Of a stretch of 64,000 bases of DNA, positions 45,162 to 56,203 are shown one piece after another (position 1 is the first letter of the stretch; each line of letters opens with the position of its first letter). Below the pieces are notes generated by a model that saw nothing but the letters and a program-made list of their open reading frames with translations, was not told the DNA's origin and did no database searches. Made by a program: the position numbers and the translations under genes. This DNA comes from Pseudopyrenochaeta lycopersici (taxonomy: Eukaryota; Ascomycota; Dothideomycetes; Pleosporales; Pseudopyrenochaetaceae). Location of the stretch: the NCBI GenBank assembly GCA_003313425.1, contig NHZP01000013.1, forward strand, positions 186,001 through 250,000. Reading direction: 5' to 3'.

Positions 45162-46181
45162 CTAAGCTAACCCCTTTGATCGAGAAACCCTTTTAATGAA
45201 AACCTTATTGAGCGCATAAAAAAGCTCTCTTAGCAGCTTAAACAATAACATAGCCAATAACCAGAGCACAATGACTACTACGATCAAAATAGTTGATATT
45301 GCGGTCCATTTGCTGACTGAGATGTAGATCCTCCAATCGTCGTCAGGACTTAACGCTTCCGGCTGTGATGCAAGCGCAACTTGCATAGCGCTTAGTAACA
45401 CACTGAAAGTCGCGAATGCGAAAAGCACCGGCTGGAAGTACCGAGAAAAGTATTGGTCGTACTGGCGGGACATGTTGAAGTAGTGCATTTGGCGGAGGAA
45501 AAACGGTGACCAGAGATTCAATCTTGTGAGTCTCAGCTCGCCAAAATAGAATCGAGGTGAAACAAGAGTGTCAGGTAAGTCTTTAAAGCAATTACTAAAT
45601 GCGGCGAAACGCTCGAGGGTAGTGGTTTCTGGGAGAAGGCCATGGCTGAGTGCGATTCGAAAATCGGAATCGCTTTGGATAAGATGAGTATAGGTTCGAA
45701 CAAACCCAACCGTGGCTCGGAATAGGCTGTCCATTTGATTTGGAGTATCCGGGTTTATCTTCTTGTCAAAGACAAATTCCCAGAAAGCATAGGACAGTAA
45801 GTACTCCGGTAATGGCTTGAGGAAGATCTTTGAATGATACCAGACCAAGTGTAAATCAGCCGTATCCGATATTACAAGATCCCGAGCTAGTATCTTCTGT
45901 TTGTGCAGTGGAGATATCGAGGAGCTTGATGGTGTAGCCACGAGCCAAAGATGGGGTGCAAATCTATCCAATTTGGTGGTATATAGAGTCCTTTGAAGAT
46001 GGGTTCTAATAGCGTCGATCTCAAGCTTGACGAAAGGATTACCTGGAAGTGCCTTTGGCTGAGAGACATTTATTCTGCTTAGCCGAGCCTTCGTCTCGTC
46101 TTCTTTGATGATTTGTAATTCTGAGTTGAGCTCTTCTCCCTTCACAAAAGGAATGTCCCGGATGAGGCCACCTGTCTCCAT
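45162..46181 (-). CDS. DUF6601-like fungal membrane protein
   Basis: Intronless 339-aa protein. The conserved core VKLEIDAIRTHLQRTL...KLDRFAPHLWLVATPSSSSISPLHKQKI and FLKPLPEYLLSYAFWEF matches, as far as I recall, the fungal DUF6601 family, whose function is unknown. Two hydrophobic segments close to the C-terminus (about 238-260, PVLFAFATFSVLLSAMQVALA, and 286-312, TILIVVVIVLWLLAMLLF) predict membrane anchoring, with a basic tail (KVFIKRVSRSKGLA). The gene is complete and shows no lesion. It lies 363 bp downstream of the NACHT gene on the same strand, a frequent but functionally unproven neighbour type in accessory regions. Confidence 0.75.
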   Translation of the reverse strand: METGGLIRDIPFVKGEELNSELQIIKEDETKARLSRINVSQPKALPGNPFVKLEIDAIRTHLQRTLYTTKLDRFAPHLWLVATPSSSSISPLHKQKILARDLVISDTADLHLVWYHSKIFLKPLPEYLLSYAFWEFVFDKKINPDTPNQMDSLFRATVGFVRTYTHLIQSDSDFRIALSHGLLPETTTLERFAAFSNCFKDLPDTLVSPRFYFGELRLTRLNLWSPFFLRQMHYFNMSRQYDQYFSRYFQPVLFAFATFSVLLSAMQVALASQPEALSPDDDWRIYISVSKWTAISTILIVVVIVLWLLAMLLFKLLRELFYALNKVFIKRVSRSKGLA

Positions 46182-46544
46182 GCCTGGTAATAACGGTGGG
46201 TTTCTGGCGTTCCTGCTGTTATTGAACTTTTATGGAGCGCAGAGCAGGTTCTCTGGGAAAGCTATATGTAGGCGCCCGTCAAAAGAAACACAAGAAAATG
46301 AACACTGCGCCACCCCCTCGGCGGGGTCAGCCTAGCCAAATGGGGCACTCTCAGCCTCACAGCTTCTATGTGAGATGAAATCTAATATCCCCTCGTCGCC
46401 AAACTCCTGGGTATTTGACTCACAGCGGACATTATGCCTTGTCATACTATGTTCAAAAGTCCTGCTAGAATCGCCAATTATGCTGTGACGACAATTTTCA
46501 CCTATATGAACATATGGGTTTTCTCCTACATAAACTAAAAGTCG
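46182..46544. other. Intergenic, promoter of the DUF6601-like gene
   Basis: 363 bp between the stop of the NACHT gene and the start of the membrane-protein gene on the same strand. No further structure seen. Confidence 0.5.
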
Positions 46545-49500
46545 CTAATCCTCTCTATCAAGGTCTATCAACAATTGCGTGAAGGCAATTGCATCCTGTG
46601 TCTCTATTCCATCCGCTCGCCACTTGAGGAAAGCAATCGGGTCTTCAATACTAGTAACCTTCTTCGCCAGTTCTGCAGCCTTCTCACACGAGCGCGCGGC
46701 TGAATCCAGGTTCAGAGGGTCGCTCAAAATGTACCAAAAAAGTAGCCCTGTTGCGCAAATAACCCCAGCTAATGCGAAGACTAACGTACGAAAATCTAAA
46801 CCATTCATCGTTTGGAGGGCGCGAGTTTCGTAGTCGTCGATGGATTGGAGAGTAAATGTCAGTCCCGTCATCAGCATATCGGAATAGTGTGCGGACGCTC
46901 GAATACAGACGCTCGTCGCTGGGAGGTATGCATAATGATACACCAGCCCGAATAGAGAGCTCGGCTGATACAAGCTAAATATCCAGGACCATATGTAGAC
47001 CCGGATGAGTAATTTTATACCTCCAGCTATATTGGAGCGCCCATAAGCAAATGATCCAAGCTGGACACCATACATTAGCATACTTTTCCCTTGCCAGGGC
47101 GATAAGTGTGCCATTGCGACGGCAGCTTTGATCAATTCATAGATCCACACTATCAGTGAGGAAAGTATTCTTTCAACAAATAGGAGCCTTCGGAAAGTGA
47201 CAAAAATGGCGAAACCATGAGATATAAAGGCTTTTCGGAGTTTTGCCAAATTCTGATGAGAGTCTCCATTGGTCCAGTCGAGGCGAAAGGATGTACGCCG
47301 GAGCAAGGATTCGGGAAAGATATCTATAGAAGTACCTTCAGGCATTTGTGTCGCTAGGACATCAAAAATCGAAAGCCCCCAAATTATCATTTCTTGTACG
47401 AAGTAGTAAGAAACGGCCAGCCAGGGCCATGTAAACGGTGTGAAAGGCGGGGAGTACCCTTTTGGATCTGCAACGACACCCCGAATATCGTAAATTGGAC
47501 CCCAGATACTGTTCCAATGGACATTGTGCGCAGTCCCAAGTAGCCAGGGAGCATATCTGCACCGCAGGAAGTAGAGTCCAAAGGCGAAGGCGAAGTCCTT
47601 CCGATTGCCCGCCAGTAGCTTTAGCGTAGGCTTTAGGGAATTGCGACATATCCCCCAGAACATTAAAGCCGAGACAAAGACTTGCTCCAGTGAAGGCACA
47701 AGGTGGGTAAGGTATTTAAAGCCGAAGACAGCTCCTCCCCTGAGCAACGTTGAGATCAGCTCCTTAGTCTTTCTCACGCTACTGCGGACGCTTTGGGATG
47801 GAAGTCGGCTCATGAATTGCATTGCCGGCTCCCATTGATCCTGAGAGGAAGTTTGTGGCTGTAGGGCGTGACTTGCGAGCCAGTATTTGATAGCAAGGTC
47901 CATGCCAAAAGGATCTTCGGGATACATTTCGAGACTGGCAATCATCAGCCTTGTTGTGCTCCACTCCCACCCAGAAATTCTGTAGTGATTCATGATGTTT
48001 TCTTTGTAGAAGGCGGAATCTAGACTACTATCGTTTCGTATCGACAGTTCGCGACGTGTTGCTATAATGAGGCCATATTGCGGATGACTATGATCTGCGT
48101 TGAACTGGTCCCTGAGGTCATACCGTGTGAAAAGTTCTGGCGAAAGCAACGAAGCAGCGAGATAGGTGTCAATTGCCTCTGATGTATGGGATAGAGCTGC
48201 AAGGGGACTGACACCAGAGTCACCGGTTTGTGAATAGATCCAGGCTCGCACCGGATCAACTGCTAGAAGAATGGACAGCTGGCGCAAGGCGCGTGAGGCT
48301 TGACATAGAATCTGAATATGTGTTTTCCATTTTCTTCGCTGCCGCCACTGCGAAATCGATGTGCTGGAATTCATTGTACGCAAGGTTGCCAAAACACGTG
48401 ACACGCTTTCTGAATCCAGATTTAACCCGACTGTGGTAGTTGCAGTATCGAACAAAGCGCCAGAGTGATATGAACTATTTGCAAGCCCCATATCGCTCTG
48501 AACTTCTCGTAGGGTCATGAGAATTTCTGGCAATAAGTCCTTCAATTGCCACAATGCTCGAGTTGCAGGTAAAATAGCCGTTTGCAGACTTCTTAGGGCG
48601 ATCACTTTGGGAAGTGAGCTGACCTTTTGAACGTTGACTGTCTTAATCGCTGTAGATAGTGCAAGACAGACCCCAGTGGCAACATCAATACTCTGGTGCA
48701 GTGCTATAGTAGCAAAATCAGCTAGAACGAGGTCTTTCGTCACACCATCCCGATATTGTGTCTCTCTTTGGTGATCGGTGGTGGACCAGCCGCCCACTGC
48801 TCGCAGATGGAATGACCAGTATTCTCCAGCATAAGCTAAGAAGGGAGAATTAGACCGCTCAGGGAAGTATACATGTTGCAGATAGTCGCCAAGTTTGGAT
48901 GCGGAGGACATCATTGCTAGGCAAAGTAGAGCCAACGGCTTGTGGGCGTCTATTCGTGAGAACTGAAACTCTTGCCACCATTCAGAATTCTTTTTGACCG
49001 CGCTTGCTGTTCCCTCAATCCATTGAGTTAGCGAATGATGGCAAATCACTACAGTCGTAGATTTCCTGTTATCGGTAATACTTTGCCATCCTATAGTACC
49101 AACGGCCTCACCTGTAACCCTCACGTCTACTAGAGGGCCGAGAAAGGAAAAGTAGCTGTCCGGTAGATCGTGTGCTTTCCGTGTAGCTACGTTGACAATT
49201 TCTTCAAGGTTTTGTAGATTGAGTCTAGGGTATTTACGCAATTCGCAATGCAATTGGAAGGCTACGGCTAGGTCAAGCCATTTCAGGGATCGATACGCGG
49301 CCAGCAAAAGTTTCAGCACCAGGATTGCGTCGTCCTTATCAAAACCTTCGTTTTGGCTGAGTCGTTTGAAAGTTGTGGAGTATGCATCGTTGAGCCCACG
49401 AGGAAAGCGATGCAGGAATCGGAAAATGTCGTCTTTCGATTGTACGAAATTTAGTTCATATAGAATGAGCTTGACCCATTGAAACATTCCCCGGGCATCT

Positions 49501-51666
49501 TTGGAGATGAGTTGCTGGATTGAATTTCTCTCCTCGCACATATAGCTGTTTGATTTCGCCAAGTTTGAAAGTTCCTCCTGGATGAAGTTGTTGATATCAT
49601 TTGCGTTGTAATGCACGATATCCAGCTTTTTAAATTCAGGAAAGTATCCGTTAGAATCAGAGAATATTGCTTGGTCTTGCCGACTTATCAGCATATCCAG
49701 TTCGTGGTCATGTCGACTCAGTAGTAAGAGTTTAACAGATTCTATTCGGCGAACACCTTTTAGGATATTTATGATCTCGCCAGGTTTATCACATTCGTCG
49801 AGGCCATCGATGATGATACTTTCCCATGTCAATAATAACACTGTTGATGCAAAGTCACTTCTACTTACTGTACTGAAGGGTATGTCTGTAAGAGTCGAAT
49901 CAAGATGTCAACGCCGACATCCAATGTGCATTCCTTGACATTTCTTTGAATAATCTTCGAGTGGACTATATTTTGTAGTCCGGAGTTCGTTGGCTGGAAG
50001 TGAAGAAGCTGGTCGATGAGGGTCCGGACCAAAGAAGCAGGCTTAGACGAGGTCGTGACCGGAAAGTACAATACCGCTTTATTCTCGGTAACTGTGTAAT
50101 CTTGGCAGTCTACTGTTTCTGCAGATCCGGAACAGCGGGAGGCATCATCAGCAGACCAATTTTCGACTCGAAGGCGCTCTGCAAGATTATGGTGCAAATA
50201 GGCCGCAAGCACGGATTTACCACTTCCTGCCTTTCCAGCAACCAGTACTGGAGGTTTTGGTTCCGACTTTTTCGTTCGTGAGTCAGGAGCAGAGCGAAGC
50301 CAGTCTGCGATGACATCGACCTTGTATGCCCACTCGCAAGTTCCCTCGAGGCGGTCATCACGCCGTGTAATATAGTCATCGTTGAAAACATCTTCTGGAG
50401 ACAGCCAATGCTTTATCTTTTTAACGGCTCCACCAGGATAGTGAGTGTCATACTGATATCCTAGCGCACATCAGTAATGATCAGACAGATTCAAAGAAAT
50501 TCTAATCATACTTCCCCATCTTGAATTCACAATATTACTTGCTGTACTGTGCATTTCTATTAGTTCCTGGATGATTCTTTGGTAATTACTTTCGTAGTGA
50601 CTGCCAAATTTGTTCATTTCCATATGGTTGGCATCCAGAGGAATCTGAAGGCTTTTGTGCGATCCGTAGCATGCTGATTCTTTTTGAACCACGAGCTGGC
50701 ATATTAAGTATCAGGCTCAATAGCACAGACTGAAAGCTTACCTTGGTCTGGAATGGCTATAATATCTCGTCAGTATTAGTGGTCAATTACAACAGCGGTG
50801 AAAACCTACTCCCATGGTCAATGGTTTTGTTTCATAAAAGTACAATAACATCAGAGCAGAAAGTCTATCTTCTGTCAGAATTTTTCGAAAGTCGGTTTCC
50901 AAGTCTTCCAATGTGGTCATGGCCGTGTCAAGGGCCAACGGTTTGAGAATTTCTGCATTCGTAGCACTCCCAAACCAAGATCTGGAGTTGGCTTGAAAAA
51001 TCCCGGCAGATGCAAATGATGAACCACTGTGGGGTGTCCCGAGAAACATCACGCCAGAAACAGCGGTAATGAATGACTGGTAGTCATCATATCGGGGATG
51101 ATCCGTGGACGCTGTCGCAGCGGTGACTAGAGCTTGTTTGATAACAAGTCCGCCGTAACTATGTCCAATCAAGATCAAAGGACGTCTTGCCTGGAAATCC
51201 TTTAGTTGTTACCGCTGGCGAAATACGGATTTCAGTGACATACCATAATAGGGCACATCCGCCTATGTTCCCTACTTCCCTTGTGCGTGCGGTCCCATAT
51301 GACTGACTCGAGTAAACGTTCTCCGCAATCCTCAAGCGAAACCATTGCCGGGTCGTTAAGCCATTTAGAGTCGTACTCAAAACTCATGATCCGAGCATTT
51401 GGAAGATCGGTCTTCAAAAGATCTCTTAGCCACATAACCGATTGCCCATTACCGAGATCTTTGGTCCACGTCGATTCATAGGTTGAAGCAAGCCCTTGGA
51501 CTGCGATGATACTGGCGAGATTTAGTTGTCGTCGTTGTAAGGGCTTGGAAACTTACTCAACAGGTACGCTGACCGAAGCTGCACCTCGCAGACGATGGGA
51601 TGGTTCTGTTTCTCTCCATTGTATCCACGAAGGTGGCACATACTCCTCCTTCAAAGCTCTCGCCAT
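46545..51666 (-). CDS. Hydrolase-NACHT-membrane STAND protein (SesB-like NLR)
   Basis: Seven exons join in frame to ~1,607 aa: 51666-51557, 51511-51244, 51190-50810, 50756-50742, 50695-50512, 50460-49869, 49818-46545. The N-terminus is a SesB/DUF676-type serine hydrolase (DIIAVQGL, WLRDLL, nucleophile elbow GHSYGG with Ser137, FLGTPHSGS). The NACHT NTPase follows, with Walker A GKAGSGKS at 395-402 and Walker B IIIDGLDECD at 518-527. Instead of WD40, ANK or TPR repeats, the long C-terminal half is helical with several hydrophobic stretches (for example LVFALAGVICATGLLFWYI near 1530). Exon 4 has only 15 nt. Fungal NLRs of this kind are thought to sense non-self or invaders and to trigger the N-terminal effector. 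Here the effector would be a lipase-like hydrolase, and membrane residence is inferred. Confidence 0.82.
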
Positions 51667-52244
51667 TGATATCTTGTCTGAATGAGACTTAGGCTAGACA
51701 GCGAGGAGGTCGGTTAGTTCGGAACCAAGTCAGCTTCCTTTGGCTTGGCGAGAACACATCGGCTTTGACAATAGCTGTATCATACAATCCTTCAGTATTA
51801 CCAGACATAAGATGCATTTAGGGTCTCGACCATAGTGTTGCTAAATGTCCAGAACGAAAAGGAGGTCAAAGAACGGCACTTCTCTGAAGGGTGTTAGGCG
51901 CCAACAAGGTTTATTGACAGGACTAAGCGAGTGCACTGCCCCGCCAACCCAGGTCTCAGCTATGTAGCGAACACGATAATTAGCTCTATTTTTAGAATGC
52001 GAGAAGGGGTTCATCTGTGTACTATTGCACTTCGGACTCACAACATACACGAAACAAAGTCGCATAGGTACAATAAGTAGGGTGACTGCGAATAAAGCCA
52101 TTTAGTATTGTACTTCTTATTCCATATAACTACAATTCTAGAGAGCACCCAACGCCCTACTTTCCTGCACGCTTCTTGACGCTAATTTGATTTCAATGAC
52201 AGTAAAGAGTCCTCAAGGCACCCACGACCCTTAGCTTCATCGAA
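51667..52244. promoter_or_regulatory. Divergent promoter region, NLR and four-TM gene
   Basis: 578 bp between two divergent start codons. No internal gene is supported. A minus-strand open frame at 51841-52101 lacks family similarity. Confidence 0.5.
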
Positions 52245-53214
52245 ATGGCACTACGGGATATAAAATGGGGGTTTGTTGTCACTATTTTCGTGGGATCTCT
52301 TATTATGTTCGGTTTAGGAGTGTCGCTAGGGCGACATTTTCCAAATCAGCAGGCTGGAGAGAGTAACGAGCTTGGAAGTAGACTTTCTGATGTCTGCACC
52401 GGACAAAACGTAAGTAATCGTTCCTTCGCTAATCGTGCATGTAATCAGTGGGGTCCCTGTTAAATCTATGTCCAGTCCCAACAGGCTCGTACGCTTTGTG
52501 AAATAATCTTCGCAGCACATAGCAGGATTAACGAGGGGTCGATTTCGAGCGAAGAAGATCAATCACAAAGGGATGCTCAGTTCTTGAACTCGCGTAAGAT
52601 TTCCCAGCTGTTCTGCAGCTCCCGAATACATGCTAATTTATGGCACAGTCTCCGACATCATATCATGCCAGTCACATATAGCAGCAGGAGCATGCCCTCA
52701 ACCGTATCTTAGAGACTTCCAAACCTGCCCAGCGGCCGTTTCGACTCTATTCAAATTTCAACCAAAGAAGTTTCTAGGAGCTCTCTCCCAATCAAGGATT
52801 CGGAGAATTCTCTCTACCGCAGGATCACTTAGCGAATATCTCTGGAAATACGTCTTCGCCTCCCTCACCTTTTCTCACTTTGTCCGGGTTACAAACTCAC
52901 GCTACGTCTTCGCCCTCTGGGCCTGCGTCCCTTCGATCTGGTTCTTTAACCACGCTCCCTGGTACCTGATCTGGATATGGTACGGCTTAGCGACTACCGC
53001 CACCGCCGATCTTAGGTGGAATATACCAGTCCCGCGAACAATAATCTTTCTATATCTATGCGCATTTAGTATTGTTTTTATGGCATGGCAAGCATTCAAG
53101 AATAGTTGGGAGCTCCAGTTGTATTCGGCACTTTTCCTTGCGGTGGCTGTACCACTGGAACCGGCTTTTGATTTCCTTGTCTCGAAAATTCCGATGCCGA
53201 ATGCGAATAGCTAG
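52245..53214 (+). CDS. Unknown membrane protein with about four TM segments
   Basis: Exons 52245-52409, 52476-52593 and 52649-53214 join in frame (66- and 55-nt GT-AG introns) to ~282 aa. An N-terminal hydrophobic segment (WGFVVTIFVGSLIMFGLGVSLG, about 8-29) is followed by a polar, Cys-containing part, then three further segments near the C-terminus (FALWACVPSIWFFNHAPWYLIWIWYG, TIIFLYLCAFSIVFMAWQAF, YSALFLAVAVPL). I do not recognise the family. The N-terminal segment may be a signal anchor. Its divergent pairing with the hydrolase-NACHT gene, which also has membrane segments, raises the possibility of a functional pair, but nothing in the sequence proves this. Confidence 0.65.
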
Positions 53215-53338
53215 TGAAAACAACAGTGTCTTGAAATCATTTCACAACACCTTTTACGCAATCAAGAGACTAATTGAGTGGAGCATAATGAAAAAGGTTT
53301 CATTGGGTAATCAGAGCAACTATTAAAATATTGTTGCA

Positions 53339-54811
53339 TTAAAGTTTATTAGTCTCTTGCACTTGTTGTCCGTAAAAAGCTCTTGCTCTTCTTGCATCTT
53401 CGAGAATGTTATAATCCCAGATCCAATCCATTCTTGCCTTTGCATTCCGCTCCAGCGCCTCTAGGTCGTCACCAACCCCTTCACCTTCAAAGTCCCACAG
53501 CATTCCCGCCTCCTTGCTAGTCTTGACTAGCTTCTGGGTACGCGGTCTCCTTACCATATCATAAGCACTAAATGCTTTCGCAAGATGATCCTTTGACTGA
53601 CAAGTCGGGAGCAATTGGCTAAGGATGTAAACATCTTCCATGCACATACCAGCGCCGGAAGCTTGATGTGGGGTAGTAGCATGAGCGGCATCGCCAAGGA
53701 GGCAAATTAGAGGTTTGGTGCTAAAGTAGATTGGAGCAGGAGGATGATTGAAGAGTGCCCAGATATCCGGGGACTGCAGGTTCGCCATGATGCCGCGCAC
53801 TATAGGACTCCAGTGCTTGAAATCTTCATTCATGTCTTCCCGTGATGTCTGAACGACCCAATTCGGGTCATCCCACGTCGGCCGTGAAGAGAAAGCTACG
53901 ACTGACAAAAATATCAGTGCTGTTCTCGGTAGAGGAAACGATAGGAATATTACCATTAGTAATAGTCCCGTTCGCGATTGGGAACGTAAGCAAATGTCCA
54001 TGATACCCGAGAAACAGCTGTGGGGATTGAGGTAGCTCTTCGCCCATAATCTCGATAGCTTTGCTCATAGGAAGTAAACCTCGATACGCATACTTGCCAG
54101 AAAAGATGGCGGCTGTAGATTCCGACTTTCGGAACAATAGAGACCGCGTACGCGACTTGATTCCATCACATCCGAAAACCGCGCTATGTTGCGCAACAGA
54201 TCCGTCAGCGAAGTGTACAACTACGTCACCTTGCTCATAAGTCAGTCCCAGGCTTGAACTTGAACGGTACTGAACACGAGAAACGGACCAGACCCATCCT
54301 CCGCCTCTGTCACATCTACCAGTTTCTTCTTGAACTGCGCAACGCCATCTGGAACCAGCTTCACCAATTCATCAAGGAAATGCGCACGATGCAGGCCGCC
54401 TCTCGGCCCTCTTCGCGCCGGTAAGTTGAATACCTCTTCACCCAGCCGAACCTTTCTCTGCTCTTCCAACTTTTCTAGAACTACTCCCTCGTCAAGGTCA
54501 CCAATAACTTTTCTCTGGTCGCCTACGCGGATGGTGAGCCACCTCGGTGGATCAATCACAGCGTCTCCTTTGGTGCATTTCTCAAATGCGGCGACAATGC
54601 GTGGGTCGATGAGACCCATAGTGCGCACCATGACGGGTTCAAAGCCAACGCCAGCACCTATCTCGCCGAAACCAGCAGCGGATTCATAGATAGTAAAGGA
54701 AAGGTGTGGGGCATGAGTGTGAAGGGCAATAGCCAAGATAAGACCGGCAATGCCACCGCCAATTATTGCGAAGTTTAGAGTTTCTGGGGGTGAAGAATGA
54801 GAGGCAGTCAT
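53339..54811 (-). CDS. FAD-dependent monooxygenase (salicylate hydroxylase-like)
   Basis: Exons 54811-54320, 54269-53954 and 53901-53339 join in frame to ~456 aa. The FAD-binding motif IIGGGIAGL lies at about residues 15-23. The middle has VVVHFADGS, then FGCDGIKSRTR (the DG motif), and the C-terminal part has CLLGDAAHATTPHQASGAGMCMEDVY, the GD motif that binds the FAD pyrophosphate/ribityl. These three mark class A aromatic hydroxylases of the salicylate hydroxylase type, which use NAD(P)H and O2. The first intron (54319-54270) is needed to keep frame, although its sequence also reads as plausible protein, so it could be alternatively retained. Cytosolic; substrate probably a phenolic or decalin-type metabolite (inference). 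Confidence 0.85.
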
Positions 54812-56203
54812 TTTGGGAGACACAACTATGACTCTAGACGAATAGATGGAATGATAGTTTTCTTCATCAGTAGTTAAAGGTAGAGGGTGTAAAGCTGTCA
54901 CCACGGAAGCTGCAATCAATTTCCGGTCACGTGAAATAAACGTCAATTCGCTCAAATAGTTCAGTTTTCTGCACAAATCATTCGCTTCAGCCGAGTGACC
55001 TCGGTAGCACCAGTGCCCCGCTGAGAACCTGTATCCCGGTAAAGTCAAAACTACATGGGTTACAGGATAGTAAGCCCCACACCACACGTAGTGGGGCGTT
55101 CATTTCGACGTCATTCGAGCAAGCCGGGGCAGGATCATTGAAAGGCATTGTATTATAAACGATGATTGGCAATCAGAGTACGCTATTTGTCTATGTTCAA
55201 TACACGCTGTGACTGGATCGCTTCGAAGTTCGGTCGAAAATATCGCTCAATGATTTAGAGTGTAAGTAATGCGTATAAAGACCTCATCATCTGTGAGCTG
55301 ATGGGGTATGAATGCGATGAGATGAATGTGAGTGCTTCTACGTGTCGGCTGGGTTCTCAGACGTTGAGATATAGATAGGTAGGCCAAGGCTGTGGTTCGA
55401 AAGGGCGGCAAAGCACGCCAATTAGCATATGAAGAAGGAAACATAGCATCTGGTGTAGGCCCGGTTATGATGTGATAGTAAAGCAAAGTACGCTTGACGA
55501 AAACCAATTGGGAGCGAGGAAGTGTGTCCAGTTATTGGCGGCCTGCGGATGCACGGACGCAGTGGAAGTTGGAGACTTGATTGGGTCAGCTGTTTAGCAT
55601 GGTTGGAGACCTACCTTACAGACTTACTTCAGGTGCGCATAATTGGTGATTGGTCGTTAATTATTGTGTCAAATTTTGCCGTGGCTGAAGCATGGATGTA
55701 ACAGGTTTTGAAATTGAAGCAAAGCAATTATGTTGTCGACGCAGCTAGACGACATCGGAAACTTGATGCTAATTCTCATAATACCTATAGTGAGAGGAGC
55801 AATATTATATATTCTCACAAGGATAAAAGCGACATGCAGTCAAGGAAAGAACCATTAAGACTGTCGCATACCCAAGAGTAAAACCAAATTCGCAATGGTA
55901 CTAGACTATACCCTGAGCATCGGACTACAGACTGTATACACAACAAGTGCACAGTGTAGCGAAAATAATATGTGTTCTGGGGATAAAATATATTCCAAGT
56001 CGTTATTCCAGTGTCAAAAAAATGTCCTAAAATGCGCCACATGGATCGCCTTGATATATTGGTGACTCTTGCACATCGACTGCTGAACGCTAAAGGCAGC
56101 TGTTTCCATGCGAGATAGTGAGTTCGAGGCATAAAAGCAAATCTTAAGTGAGACGCACAACTCAGCCTTGACGTGATCAGGTTGAACAAGGCCAGAGATT
56201 TCT
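54812..56203. other. Intergenic, no gene seen
   Basis: About 1.4 kb. Minus-strand open frames at 55247-55507 and 55815-56189 show no family similarity and biased composition. The left part is the monooxygenase promoter, the right part the 3' region of the lyase gene. Confidence 0.5.

Noticed and set aside
49819..49841. A separate gene starting at 49841 for the NACHT C-terminal part
   Set aside because: The 23 nt at its start are best read as intron; splicing at 49818 joins Walker B directly to the Walker A exon in frame.
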